DNA of 64,000 bases. Source: Rhipicephalus microplus. Its lineage: Eukaryota > Arthropoda > Arachnida > Ixodida > Ixodidae. The position numbers and the translations under genes were made by a program. The stretch's first letter is position 1, and each line of letters opens with the position of its first letter. The notes beneath the pieces were generated by a model. It saw only the letters and a program-made list of their open reading frames with translations, was not told the origin of the DNA and did not search any database. The stretch covers positions 460,823,376 to 460,887,375 of the forward strand of contig NC_134710.1 of assembly GCF_043290135.1 (NCBI RefSeq), given 5' to 3'. This document shows positions 31,456 to 42,747 of the stretch, piece by piece.

Positions 31456-31803
31456 TCAAAGTCCTTGGATAGGGGCGGCATCTTCAGCTTGTCGGACAGC
31501 CCAAAGCTGGTCAGCCAGCTCGACGCTGGTAAGTGCCGCCTCCCAGCAGCAGCACAGCTGATGTCGCTGATCGGCAACAGTGACCGCAGCCACGGCGGAA
31601 GCCGGCCCCTGCCGCCACGCGGTGGTAGCAGCAGTAATTGGCCTCGGAGTTCGTCCGTGCCTAACATGGGTCGCGGAGGGCGTGACGGCAGTGACGTCAA
31701 CTTTTCCAGCACACTCCCAAAGCATGTGCCTCAGTGTGGCCCTTTCCCCGCACGTTTTACATGCGTTTGTTGGGTTTAGGTGAGGATAACACAGGCGTAG
31801 CAC
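31456..31803 (-). pseudogene. LINE E C-terminal ORF fragment
   Basis: A 115-codon frame bearing the zinc-binding tail of LINE ORF2 and the common ending ADQLWAVRQAEDAA. The central AAVAAVTVADQRHQ segment looks frame-shifted compared with the usual sequence. Confidence 0.7.
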
Positions 31804-33569
31804 AGATTGCTGGATTGGGGTACATATTTGGCTGCAGTAAGCTGAGAGTTATGGCCTGTCTTTTTTTTCAATTTGTTGCGTGGTGGTGGGTATTTGCGTC
31901 TGTTTATTCTGTTGGCGCTATAATAGCAGGATTCAACATTTAGCATTTGCTTCCATGACCTGCCTGCCTAATGTGGCTCCAGGCAGTGCCACCACCGTAC
32001 CAGTAACAGCCGCGGAGATATTTCCATCACAGTGCACTTTGCTCTTGGATGTCATAGAGGTCATCTTCCTGCAGTGGATGTCATAGAGGTCATCTTCCTG
32101 CATCTTCCTGCATCTTCCCGCAATTCGAAGAATCCCTAGAAGTTAATACGTTAATAGATTCCCACAATTTTCTAGGGTCACTGTGAATTTGCAGAAAAGC
32201 TCTTGACTGTTAACACCCTCTCTCTATCTTGGGCAAGTGCCATTGAGCTTGAGCGCATTGGCTGGGGCACAACGGCGTCGGTGCTCTCGAAAAGCACTTA
32301 CGCTATGACAGTGGCTAGAATTTCGTCGCTATAGCAGTAGTGGAATTTATTTTTAGTAGGCAGAACAGCTTGTGGTATGGGTTGAAATACTCATACCTTA
32401 GTCATCTACAAAATATCAAGGGGCAACACAGCTTAAAACACATGAGAAACAGAGTTTAAAGCATACTTATGCACGAAACATTGTCCACCTCACAGCATCG
32501 ACCATAGCTTTTGCTTCTAAGAAAAACAACCAGTAGTAAGTGTCACTCTCTTCAGAAAATTTTTTTTTCTAAATTGGGTCACGCAGAAGCTGAGGTAAAC
32601 TTTTTAAGGGGGGGAAAGGTATTTAGACAACTTTTCTTATTTTTAGTGCCAGCTAGATGAAAATATGCAGTCTTGAGCAGTTTTTTACGCTGATTTCAAT
32701 TCGGTAATTAGTTTTTTGATAGCTGCAATAGTTCATAAAATATTGATGTCTGAAATCAAATTAGTTTCATACTCGTTACGGGGCTTTATGAAAATTTAGT
32801 CTTGCTAAACCAAAATCTGAATGCATGACACTGTTGCTGAAAATCTACTGTAGGGGGCGATGCTATTTTTATTCATTCAGAAGCATTTTACATGAAAAAA
32901 AGGATCATGAAATTATTATGAACATTTTTTTCTAATTAGCAGCCACTGCTACACCTAACTGTAAACTTCATGGGAGTGCACGAGTGATGAAAATAGCATC
33001 ACCCCCCAGATCATTTCAATACAATTAAAATGATACCACATTTGCCATTTTTGCTTAAATATAACACAGAAAAAACACCTGTAAGGCTGAATACGGTGTG
33101 CAAAAACATTGAACTGAGAAAAACGGATTTGAAGTTTCAATCCAAAGTAGCTTTTCTTGAAATTAACTTACCACAATACAAATGGTACTATTTTGTAGCT
33201 GTGTGTTTTGTGAACATGGCCGTACTAAATGTGTGACTGCAGACTCTCAAAATAATAGTTCAGTGGCCACCGAAATGGCATGAGAAACTGTATTTACAAC
33301 GCTGTGTGTCTGTTTCAGTACACAGCAAGCAAAATAGCACTTGAACAGCATGGTAGCAAACACTTGAATAGTATAATCAAGTGGCTCTTCAATACACAGC
33401 ATATCTACGCACAATGTTCCAGTCCAAAATGCATATTTTGTCGGAAAATTGCCACTGCTGTCCACTGAAACTGCCCTACAGCATACCAGGAATGTAGGCC
33501 GAGTCTCTTGCTGGTTTGTGTCGCTTTGCAAGGCGGGTTTTTGTTGAACAGCTGTCAGTGTGCTTTTTC

Positions 33570-34656
33570 TTAGACTTCTCCAGCCTGATGTGTTTTTCGA
33601 GGCTGCGGAGCACCGAGCGATCTCCAGGGCTGTACCGAGCGATCTCCAGGGCTGTACCCTAGTTTTTCCGCAATTCCCGCATTGTTCCTCGTGACACCTT
33701 GGTTGAAGCGGCTGACAGCTTCAGCCACTGCCCTTTCGACGCTGCGCAATGAGGCGTGCTGCGTTTTCGAAACCTGCTGCCAAATCACAGAGTGCAAGCT
33801 TTCACTGGGGTTCTGCGTGAGGCCGTCGCTGCACCTTTCCAGAAGGGCTGTCTCACTAAGGCGCGTGAACACGGGCTCCAGTGTCTCGCACACAAAGTCG
33901 GGCAAGCTATGGTCGTGCGGCGGCAGCTCCTCATTGTTGGCCTCAGCCCTGTTGAATTTGCACCATGACTCGGGGCCTTCAGGACAAAGCTCATGCCTGG
34001 GTGTCTGGTCAGTGGATGACATGTGCTTCAGCGTGGCCAGCACAGCCTTCTGCATCCCTGGCACATCATGCTTGTGACTGCGCAAGGCATAACCATAGTA
34101 GGAGGCGATCTTCTTGATTTTATCTTGAGTCAGCCTGCCCTTACCACCAAGTGGCTGACCTTGAGCTTTTTTTTTGTCGCTGAGGGTACGCAAGGCTGCA
34201 AACATTCGTTTATGCACATGGTTTATGCAGTCTTTTTTGCCACCTTCATGTAGCCCTAGACTTCATTTGTTGTGAGGGCGTGGTAGGTTTTGCTGTCTCC
34301 ATCTCAAAGCATTGTCGTATATCGAAGCTTATGCTTTTCGAGTGACCGCTGAAATAATAGAAGGGCTGCTTCCACTTCCATTTGACCAGCCTTGCAATCA
34401 ATATTTCTTTGGCACACAGGGGTGCATGATCAACAAGCCAGGCAGCGTATCCTTCGTCATTTTCTTTAGGTCCCAAGGTGCACCCCAAACAAAAGTTTGA
34501 CAAGACAACATGGTCTATCACTAAACCTGTATACATCTCAATGATGCACCCGACACATATGTGTGAAGTGTGCCCACGGGTCAACCAGGTGCCATCATAA
34601 ATCACGTCGATGTTCCCGGTGCGTTGCCCAACTCCGCATACAAGTCCTTGATGCAA
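33570..34656 (-). pseudogene. Transposase catalytic part, several frameshifts
   Basis: One frame (34656-34246) holds IDVIYDGTWLTRGHTSH, with the first catalytic Asp in YDGTW, and FCLGCTLGPK. Near 34300 the reading should shift to give the DGDSKTY motif, which is present in another frame. The last block (34217-33570) has KKIASYYGYALRSHK, SWCKFNRAEA and CSDGLTQNPSESLHSVIW, the conserved C-terminal signature. A 22-bp tandem duplication at 33612-33655 shifts the end out of frame. At least three frameshifts and a stop show that the enzyme is dead. Confidence 0.75.
33612..33655 (-). repeat. 22-bp tandem duplication in transposase
   Basis: ACCGAGCGATCTCCAGGGCT plus GT occurs twice in direct succession. 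As 22 is not a multiple of three, the duplication changes the reading frame of the last part of the transposase. Confidence 0.92.
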
Positions 34657-34671
34657 GCAACACTAGCATTT

Positions 34672-35493
34672 TCACACTCGGTGGCAGTGGCACTGCATTG
34701 TTTTCATGTGGCTTTGGAAGGTTTTGTGGTGCAGGCCTCGATGAGATACATTCATGGCAGCAAAAAAGTCCGAGAGAGCTGTTGCCCCCTTACCGATGCT
34801 GCTGATGGCCTTCATTGCACGCAAATTGACTTCAAAAGGCCTAATCTTGGCCTCACTGTCGCCGGCTACTCTTGGGGACAAAAAACAGTCCTCTCGGAAG
34901 TCGCAGTCACTGGACAAGAGCACAAGCTTTGAGCACAGGCCGTAGTCTTTTTTTCCCCTCGAAAAAGTCATGCTTTTCGCGCCACACTCTGGGCACACGA
35001 CGAGCCCAAACAACGAGTTTATCACGGCTATGTCGACGATTGAGAATTCCGTGCCGTTTTCTTTGCTGTTGTCCTCCGGTTCAACGTCGAGTAGCTTGAA
35101 CTTTCGTTCCGTCGCGCACTGTGATGCCAAGGTCTCCTTCAAATCCACCGCATTTCTAGCGCGCTCGGCTGTCTCCTCCGCACTGAAGAACATCGTGTCG
35201 ACACGGTCTTGAATATTGCTTGAAGTACCTGGTGACCCAATAATGCGATCACCCGAGAAAATGCTGCAGCTAGGGCCAGGCGAGAGCACCACCCCTGGCA
35301 CCGCTTCGGCTACAACAGGTAGTTGCGGCAGCGTGCCGTCGTCGGAAAGAACTCCCTCGGCTGCATCAGGAGCTCTTGGCAGCACGATATTGTCGCTTTC
35401 CTTCCGTTGCGCGTTCCACGCACGCCGTTTTTTCTTGCCGTACGCTTGACGAGTCTTCTTTTTTAGCCGAGGGTCTCCGCTCACACCAGCCAT
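34672..35493 (-). pseudogene. Transposase N-terminal part (PF20700-like)
   Basis: The ATG at 35493 (MAGVSGDPRLKKKTRQAYGK) is favoured: upstream codons are GC-rich 5' sequence without family signal. After a basic start and a low-complexity Pro/Ser/Val region comes SIVDIAVINSLFGLVVCPEC (near 35040-34980) and a second cysteine region (GLCSKLVLLSSDCDFREDC), likely a zinc site. RPFEVNLRAMKAISSIGKG and HHKTFQSHMKTMQ follow. These match the recalled N-terminal half of Mutator-like domain proteins common in ticks. Reading ends at 34672 through a frameshift. Confidence 0.75.
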
Positions 35494-36793
35494 AGCGTTG
35501 AAACGAAAGACAGAACACCGCACGCGCGCGCAACAGCAACCGCTGCGGCAGACCGGCGGAGCAAGAAAAAAAAACGGCGGGTAGCCTTGGCCGCGCCAGC
35601 CAATGGGAAGCGCGAGACAGGGGGCTCGACTTGCGAGCGCGCGCTTTAGCCAATCGGCGGTAAGGAAGTGGCTTTCAGAAAAGCGGCGAGAGTTGTCGTT
35701 CTCTTGAGGCGAGGCCATATTGAGGGGCCGCAAAATGAGCACAAAGAAATCAGCTTCAAAACAAGATCAAGATAGCGGCGATCAGCTCCCTGCTTCGTCG
35801 TCGGTGCGCGTGGGAAATTTCACCAAATATTCCGTGTTGCGGAGCGTTTCGCGACTACCGTGCCGTTTTGAAATGCGATTTTATTATATTTCCCCATCGA
35901 ATTCAGTGTTGAAACTTTCATAGCAGGTGCTTAATGGTGCAAACATTCGAAAAATGCGGTTTTCTCAAAAACACTTTTTTGGTCATTTTTGACCATTCTA
36001 AGACCCGCGTCTCCCCTTAATGCCTGCAAGATTGCATTGCTGCGTTTACTGGCTAGGAGTCAGACAAGCAAAAGGTAAATGTTGCATGTCGCACTAAGCA
36101 TAGATTTGCTGAACACTGTATAGCAAAAGTGTCTCAAACATGAGTGGTAATATGCGCCATGCAATAACAACTTTATATCTATTACCGTCGCCAGGATCAT
36201 CACCATTCTCAGACAATATACGTTTTGTACCATTATTACTGCCCCTTCGGCTCACAAACAATAATATAGTCATCCTAGCTGCACAAAATGCATCATTGTA
36301 TTTTAAAGATTTATGTAACAAGCAAAGGACAAAAGAGTTCTCCTACTTTGTCGTCACTGCCATGAACATTGCCTATAGTCAGTATTGTGAATGACTGGTA
36401 CATAAGTGTTTGCTTCTTTGGTCAAGAAACGCTTTTCACGACGTCAGGCGTGCCAAACCAATGATCCTGTGAGGTCGAATGTATGTAAGGTAATGTTACC
36501 ATGCTTGTTCCCAACTATGACAGTGTCAAGTGGCAAAAACAAATAAACAATGCAATCTTCTTTCACAAATGGTTCTGTAGCACCTACTTGTTAGACCTAT
36601 GCCTTGGTCTCCTTCAGCATACGCCGCTGCCTCGAGACCTATTCAGTCATTCGGGCCACAGGCTTAGAGGAAGGTGAACTTGGGAGCCCTCGCCTTGGTC
36701 CTACTTAAGAAGTGAATGTGGAGTATTTTTTGGTACACATACACTTTATTTGGTCATCATAATAGCTGCAAGGTGACATGTGCATACAGATTT

Positions 36794-36962
36794 TGTAGGC
36801 TTATGCCACAGGAGCGAAAGAAAGACACGCCTGAACGATAACCGATGCCAGCCAGGAACGTGAGCCGTGACTTCACGTGCCACGGCCTAGCGCCTTCTTT
36901 ATTTTCTTCTGCCGCCATCGCGCGCTCTCCGGTTTGCGCGCCACCCGAACGAGACCGTGTAG
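36794..36962 (-). repeat. 3' LTR of gypsy 1
   Basis: Matches 40839-41007 over at least 160 bases. Its last bases on the plus strand (ACCGTGTAGA) do not match the partner LTR (GGCGCTACA). Confidence 0.9.
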
Positions 36963-36989
36963 ACTGGAAGTCGGAATGTGACATGCCGT

Positions 36990-37270
36990 TTGTGGTATTC
37001 CAACAGAAGATCAGTCGTAGAGGAGAGGCTTTTTAGGGCGGTCTCCAGGTACGCCGGCTTGAGTCGGTCCAAGCTGACTGTCTCTTCACGGCCATTCTGA
37101 AGTAGAGTGGCAGTTTTGGGGGTGCGGTGAAGGACGCGCAATGGTCCGTCGTAGGCTGGTGTCAAAGGTGGTCTGACCTCGACGTGGCGCACGAAAACAT
37201 GTGTTGCAGTGGCCAGATCAGGGTGGACGAATATGGTCTTGTGTTCGGAAGGTCTGGATGGAGTGGGGCC
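36990..37270 (-). pseudogene. gypsy 1 integrase C-terminal tail, other frame
   Basis: After the frameshift the minus strand continues HVFVRHVEVRPPLTPAYDGP and FRAME-typical LLQNGREETVSLDRLKPAYL, the C-terminal domain of gypsy integrases with the GP-[YL] region. It stops short of or runs into the LTR. Confidence 0.75.
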
Positions 37271-40079
37271 GGAGGTCTTCAACGCAGTCGAGGAGGCGTT
37301 GTAGGAATTGCTGTGGCTGGTCTGGTAGCTTCGTTGACGTGAAGAAGTCTCCCGGAAGCCGTAGAGAAGTGCCATACACCAGCTCTGCTGTTGAGCACTG
37401 CAGGTCTGCCCAGATGACAGCTCGTAAACCTAAGAGCACCAGTGGCAAGGCATCAACCAAGGTGGCTCTATTGAAGCGGGTAGTCAAGGCGGTCTTCAGT
37501 TGTCGGTGAAGGCGTTCCACCATGCCGTTGGCGCAGGGATGATAAGCCGTGGTACGGCAATTTCTAGCTCCGAGGATGCGATTAAGGCAAGTAAACAGCG
37601 AGGACTCAAACTGACGTCCACGGTCTGTTGTAACGGTGCCAGGACAGCCAAAACGGGATACCCATGTAGAAATGAAAACGCTGGAAGCTGCCTCGGCTGT
37701 GATATCTTCAATTGGAACAGCCTCTGGCCAGCGTGTGAGGCGATCGACCATGGTCAATATATAACGATACCCCTGAGACACTGGTAGAGGGCCCACAATG
37801 TCTAGATGAACATGGTCGAAACGACGGCCGGGTGGAAGGAAAGGTTGGGGCGGCGTCTTAGTATGACGGGAGACCTTTGTCATCTGGCAGGGCAGGCACA
37901 TGCGCGTCCAAGCGCGCACATCACCGTTGATTCCGGGCCAGACATAGCGCTGGGTGAGAAGACGCTGAGTAGCCCGAATGCCAGGGTGACAGATGTCGTG
38001 TAAGGAGTGAAAAACGGTGCGTCGTAATGAAGCGGGAACGAAAGGGCGGGGAAGGTCAGCTGAGACATCGCACCACAAGCGCTCAGATGATAATGGATGA
38101 GTCACCAGGCGTAGTCGGAGAGAACGGGGGTTGTCCCGAAAAGCGGCAAGCTCTCTATCATCCTGCTGTGCCGAGGAGAATGAGGCCCAGTCGATGGTTG
38201 GCGGTGGAGAGTCAACCGCGGCTATACGAGAAAGGGCATCTGCGGCGGTGTTGTCAGCTCCTTTCACGTGGCGGATGTCAGTCGTGAACTCCGATATATA
38301 AGCCAGATGGCGGAGTTCACGGGGCACGTACTTGGATGAGTTAGTGCGGAAAACATACGCCAGTGGCTTATGGTCAGTCAGCACGTAAAACGAGCATCCT
38401 TCCAGGAAATGCCGAAAGTGCTGTATTGCAGCGTAGATGGCTAGTAATTCCCGGCCAAAGACGCTGTAGCGGGTCTCAGCAGGAAGTAGCTTCCGAGAGT
38501 AAAACGACAAGGGTCTCCACTCGGAGTTAATGCACTGCTGTAAGATGGCTCCGACGGCCACGCTGGATGCGTCCACCATCAACCAAGTAGGGGCGTTGCT
38601 GCGTGGATGAATGAGAAGCACGGCGTTAGCGACCGCTTGCTTAGCAGAAGCAAAGGCGGCCTGGGCCTCTGATGACCAAGAAATGGCGGAGGACGTGCCG
38701 GCGGTCGACCGAAGGAGGTCGGTGAGCGGTCGTAGCAGTTCGGCACAGTGTGGTATGAAGCGCCTGGAAAAATTCAGAAGCCCCAGGAATTGGCGTAATT
38801 GGCGCAGTGTTGTAGGCTGAGAATAATCCTGAATTGGTTTAACGTGGGACCGGAGAGGGCGTATTCCTTTGGATGATATGTGATGGCCCAGGAACTCGAG
38901 CTCAGATGCGCCGAAAGTACACTTAGAGGCGTTCACCACGAGGCCGTACTGCTGAAGACGTTGGAACAGAGCACGTAGATGGTGGTCATGATCTTCAGGT
39001 GTGCGGCTGGCGATGAGGACATCGTCCATGTACGAAAACACAGTAGGAAGACCCCGTGTGACCTCAGAAATGAACCGCTGGAAAGTTTGAGCCGAATTGC
39101 GGAGTCCAAAAGGCATCCGCACGTATTCAAACAACCCAAAGGGCGTCGCGATGGCAGTCTTAGGTATGTCGGCGGGCTCGACAGGAATCTGGTGGTACGC
39201 CTTAACAAGGTCCACTTTGCTGAAAATTGTGCAGCCGTCGAGGCGCGATGTAAAATCTTGGATGTGAGGTAGAGGATAGCTGTCGTGGACAGTCTTGGCG
39301 TTCAACGCTCGATAGTCCCCACAAGGACGCCAGTCACCAGGATCACGCTTTGGCACCAAATGCAGCGGGGAAGCCCAAGCGCTTGACGACGGGCGGATAA
39401 TGCCGAGCTGCAGCATGTGGTCAAACTCCCGTTTAGCAATAGCTAGGTGGTCTCCGAACAGGCGGTGTGGTCGAGCGGCTGCCGGTGGACCCCGGGTGAC
39501 GATGTGGTGTGTCACCGTATGTTTAGGCAGCTGAGTGAGGTTGCACGGTTTAGTTAACTCCGGGAAACTCGCCAAGATTTTTTCGAACGGTGAGGGAGGT
39601 ATCAGCATGCGGATGGCCATTGGAGTGATGTCGGACAGGACTCCCGAGATGGAGCGACGAGTCTTACCATCTATGAGGCGGCGCCGCCGCACGTTGACGT
39701 CCAAATCGAAGTATGAGAGGAAGTCCGAGCCGATGATCGGTTGAACCACGTCTGCGATGACGAAAACCCACCGGAAAATGCAGCGAAGGCCGAAGTCGAG
39801 GGTGAGCGATCGGAGCCCATACGTTGCTATAGACGAGGCGTTGGCAGCATGAAGCACTTGCCCCTGTGACTTTGAACGATCAGCCATAGTCGGGAGCACA
39901 ACGCTAATTTCCGCGCCCGTATATATAAGGAACCTAGCGCCCAATAGCTGGTCCGTGACGACCATGAAAAGGCGGCTGGGACGAGAAGGGAGATCACACG
40001 CTGCTGTCAGTGATCCCGGCAGGCGTTGCCCTGCCGCGAACATGGGGGTGTACACTTCGTGGCTCGGTGTCGGAAACAC
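37218..40079 (-). pseudogene. pol: gypsy 1 Pol: protease, RT, RNase H, integrase
   Basis: The open frame spans 953 codons with domains in order. The protease has LIYTGAEIS, with Tyr where the catalytic Asp of DTGA should be. RT shows [13 protein letters not shown] and [10 protein letters not shown]. RNase H has [17 protein letters not shown] and [11 protein letters not shown]. Integrase has an HHCC zinc region ([16 protein letters not shown]), [18 protein letters not shown] and [12 protein letters not shown], so its D, D and E are present. A frameshift near 37265 throws off the C-terminus, which continues at 37270-36990. The protease change and the frameshift argue against activity. There is no ATG at the frame start, in keeping with Gag-Pol frameshifting. 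Confidence 0.9.
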
Positions 40080-40816
40080 CGGTGGTACCAGCAGAGGGGT
40101 GGAGGGCTGGGACTCCGAGCACCTCGTGTGCGTGGAAGAGCTCGACGACCAGAACGAGGTGAACGAGTCTCCTGCAGGGGGCTCCGGAGTGCGGCAATGG
40201 AGGCGGCGAGTTCGTCGATGCGGGCCTCAAGGCGCGAAATCGCTGTGTCTGCTGGTGGTAAGACAGCGTTGACAGATGGGGAGGTCGCTTCATGAACCTG
40301 ATCGGCGAGCTCCGCCAGGCGGTCGAGATTGACGTCGCCGGCCGCCGCGAGTACGAGGCGGGTTGGCTGAGAAAGGCGTTGGAGGAAGAGCTCGCGAAGC
40401 AACGCTGAGTGGGCAGAGACGTCGTGTTTTCCAAGAAGCTGTCGCATTCGGCGCAGTAGTTGCGAGGGGCGCCTGTCGCCAAGGTCCCCCTCTGCAAGGA
40501 GCTGCTGTAGGCGGACGCGTTTCGAAGGCATGAATCGTTCCAACACCTTGGTTTTAAGGTGCTGATATGGCGTAGTGTCCGAGGGGTTGGAGAGGACGTC
40601 GGAGAGCTCGCTGGCAACGTCAGGAGGAAGGACGGAGGCTACGTGGTAGTAGCGTGTCGTTTCCGAGGCGATGCGGTACAGGGAGAATTGCGCCTCGACC
40701 TGATGAAACCAAACTTGCCGGTCCTGTGGCCAGAAAGATGGGAGACGCAGTTGCACGGCCGAGACGTCCTGCGGACGTGAGGCTTGTTCGGTTGAGGGTG
40801 CATTCGAGTCAGTCAT
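40007..40816 (-). CDS. gag: gypsy 1 Gag
   Basis: The ATG at 40816 ([11 protein letters not shown]) is chosen because it follows the primer binding site by a few bases; longer readings only extend into the LTR. The protein has a capsid-like helical region ([51 protein letters not shown]) and ends with [14 protein letters not shown], an incomplete-looking zinc knuckle. Gag packages element RNA. The frame is intact for about 270 codons and overlaps pol in a different frame, so pol is probably made by ribosomal frameshift. Confidence 0.85.
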   Translation of the reverse strand: MTDSNAPSTEQASRPQDVSAVQLRLPSFWPQDRQVWFHQVEAQFSLYRIASETTRYYHVASVLPPDVASELSDVLSNPSDTTPYQHLKTKVLERFMPSKRVRLQQLLAEGDLGDRRPSQLLRRMRQLLGKHDVSAHSALLRELFLQRLSQPTRLVLAAAGDVNLDRLAELADQVHEATSPSVNAVLPPADTAISRLEARIDELAASIAALRSPLQETRSPRSGRRALPRTRGARSPSPPPLCWYHRCFRHRATKCTPPCSRQGNACRDH

Positions 40817-40838
40817 TGTCTTCGTCCGGGTCACCACT

Positions 40839-41007
40839 TGTAGGCTTATGCCACAGGAGCGAAAGAAAGACACGCCTGAACGATAACCGATGCCAGCCAG
40901 GAACGTGAGCCGTGGCTTCACGTGCCACGGCCTAGCGCCTTCTTTATTTTCTTCTGTCGCCATCGCGCACTCTCCGGTTTGCGCGCCGCCCGAACGAGGG
41001 CGCTACA
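40839..41007 (-). repeat. 5' LTR of gypsy 1
   Basis: Reads TGTAGCGCCCTCG to GGCATAAGCCTACA on the minus strand. Next to it lie the primer binding site and the gag start. Confidence 0.92.
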
Positions 41008-41975
41008 GGCTTAGAGGAAGGTGAACTTGGGCGCCCTCGCCTTGGTCCTACTTAAGAAATGAATTGGGAGTATTTTTTGGTACACATACACTTTATTTGG
41101 TCATCATCATAGCTGCAAGGTGACATGTGCATACAGATTTTAAAGTGTGTGTCATACTTATGCGCAAAACATTGTCCACCTCACAGTATTGACCATAACA
41201 TTTGCTTATAAGAAAAACAACCAGTAGTAAGTGCAAAGTTGCGATGTTCCAGCTACGGTACGTTGAAAAAGAAAATTGCAGGCACGTTCCTTTCTTTCGC
41301 TGTGACCTTCGCAGTCTTGGCGACTGGAGATGCAGCGAAAGCCAGATTGTGCGGCAGCATCAAGTCCGTCAACGTTGGAAACCAGCTTGCTAGCTTGCAC
41401 ACGTCCCTGCACAAAATGTCTTATTCCGCGCCGAGCATCTCGCAAGGACAAGGTTATCATCATATCTGCAAGGTGACATGTGCATAGGCAATGAAGAGCA
41501 AAGGAAATTATTAGGATGTTATCAGAATTTGTTATGAAATTCAGAACGTCCCGACGCTCATTCCAGTTGTCTTTCCGTGTTATGTCAGGCGCTCCGATAC
41601 TGCGAGCTCACACCATTATACTTATATTAGCGTGCTTCATGCATCGTGTCTTTTTTGAACTGTAAAAAGGGAACTGCAGATCAGCTACAGGTTATCAGTG
41701 CTATTTTTGATATTTTTTTCCAGACAAGAACTTTCCAATTACATGCGAAACAGAAGCATAGCCTTTTTTTTTCGCATGATCTCTTTAGATCGAAAAAACT
41801 TTCTGTGGTAGCGACCTAAATTTGCCTCTAAGGAAGAATTTGGTTTGCTATCTATGTTCTTTCTCAGCGAGATATTTCTTATTTATTGTTTGGCAAACCG
41901 GATAAGAATATATGGAACCTTATTTTGCCTTGCTGGCGGACATGAGCTGATGCAACATTAGAATCTGTCAGTCCA

Positions 41976-41997
41976 CATACTCGAAGCTTCGAGTATG
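41976..41997. repeat. 22-bp perfect palindrome, array copy 2
   Basis: The arm CATACTCGAAG is followed at once by its reverse complement. The same palindrome is at 45822-45843 and 50113-50134. It lies at the end of a small conserved open frame on the minus strand. Confidence 0.92.
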
Positions 41998-42747
41998 CTG
42001 GTCTGTTTATGAAAATGTGTGCTCGAACGGAAAAACTCAAGCACTGTGTATTCCCACAGTAACCCGCCGGCTTCGAAATCGCAGGTCGTCTGGCTGTACT
42101 GAATCTCGCATTGTATTGTAGTGTTAATCATGCCATTTTCTTGTAAATAAGCCACCCATGTTTCGAGAACTATTATTTAGCTCGCCTCTCATATTATCTA
42201 TTGTTTGAACTTGTCAATCTTTGCCTAGATGAACTGAAGTGATTTTTTTCGTATTACTGACTTTTGCGACTAAAGCAGGCAGGTTATAAAGCTTTGGATT
42301 AATGTTCATGAAAATCAGGGTATGAGGTTCGCTGTGAGTAACAGGTGCGTGCACAGCTTCTGCATGTCGGGCACCAACAATTTGTTTTGGTACTTTCTAT
42401 TTTAGCATAGAATGATTTCTCTGCTGGAAAAACACACTGCAGCGACCCGGCTTCCCTAAGAATGTGTAACTGATGCAGGTATGAGGCATGGCCACTATTT
42501 GGGGGGAAAGAGCGTACTAGCACGGAAACACTGCCAAATCTGCAAAACAGGCACTCATCAATGACAAGCCTTTGGTAGCCGCAGCCGCAACGTGGTAAGC
42601 TCGCTGTTGGCGCTATAATAAACAGCGCTTTGAATGCCAATTCGTAAAAGCAGGATTCCACATTTAGCAGGTGCTTCCAAGACCTGCCTGCCTAAAATGG
42701 CTCCAGCCAGTGCCACCATCCTACTGGTAACAGCCGCAGAGATATTT

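Larger units (their letters stand above)
31284..31830 (-). mobile_element. 5'-truncated LINE 3' end (LINE E)
   Basis: The minus strand encodes the last part of a LINE ORF2: LCYPHLNPTNACKTCGERAT with a C-x2-C-x7-H-x4-C cluster (RHMLWEC), then a frame-shifted middle and WEAALTSVELADQLWAVRQA ending in QGL near 31456. A short 3' UTR and the ATTC repeat tail follow. Only the end of the element was integrated. Target-site duplications are not clear. Confidence 0.82.
32608..36016 (-). mobile_element. TTAA-flanked DNA transposon (Kolobok-like / PF20700 transposase)
   Basis: TTAA occurs at 32604-32607 and 36017-36020 and only once in the matching empty sites of array copies 3 and 4 (CTTTTTAATGCCTGCAAGA). 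The 3409-bp insert starts with a G-run on each strand (GGGGGGGG left, GGGGAGACGCGGG right on the opposite strand), giving a short imperfect terminal inverted repeat. It encodes a decayed transposase of the arthropod Mutator-like domain type (PF20700). TTAA target sites are known for piggyBac and Kolobok. The protein is not piggyBac-like to my eye, so Kolobok is the better guess. Confidence 0.82.
29700..36057 (+). repeat. Array unit copy 1 (diverged, heavily interrupted)
   Basis: Pieces matching the 3.85-kb unit occur at about 29700-30575, 31909-32603 and 36021-36057. Between them lie the MITE (29761-30026), unmatched sequence with a LINE 3' end (to about 31830) and the TTAA-flanked transposon (32604-36020). 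About 900 bases present in the other copies are missing at 32100. This is the most diverged copy. Confidence 0.72.
36794..41007 (-). mobile_element. Ty3/gypsy LTR retrotransposon 1
   Basis: Two direct LTRs of about 169 bases (36794-36962 and 40839-41007) enclose gag and pol on the minus strand. The LTRs start TG and end CA, differ at about four of the first 160 positions, and diverge at their 36954-36962 edge. A primer binding site, TGGTGACCCGGACG, lies two bases inside the right LTR on the minus strand; its complement ends in CCA as a tRNA would. No target-site duplication is visible. Instead the flanks share about 135 bases of array sequence (see findings). Confidence 0.93.

Noticed and set aside
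31140..31830. Target-site duplication GTACATATT for LINE E
   Set aside because: The left copy is not next to the tail (about 20 bases away), so it is not a convincing duplication.
36899..36984. Coding extension of gypsy 1 into the LTR
   Set aside because: The reading through the LTR exists at both LTRs and reflects open frames in the LTR, not a protein domain.
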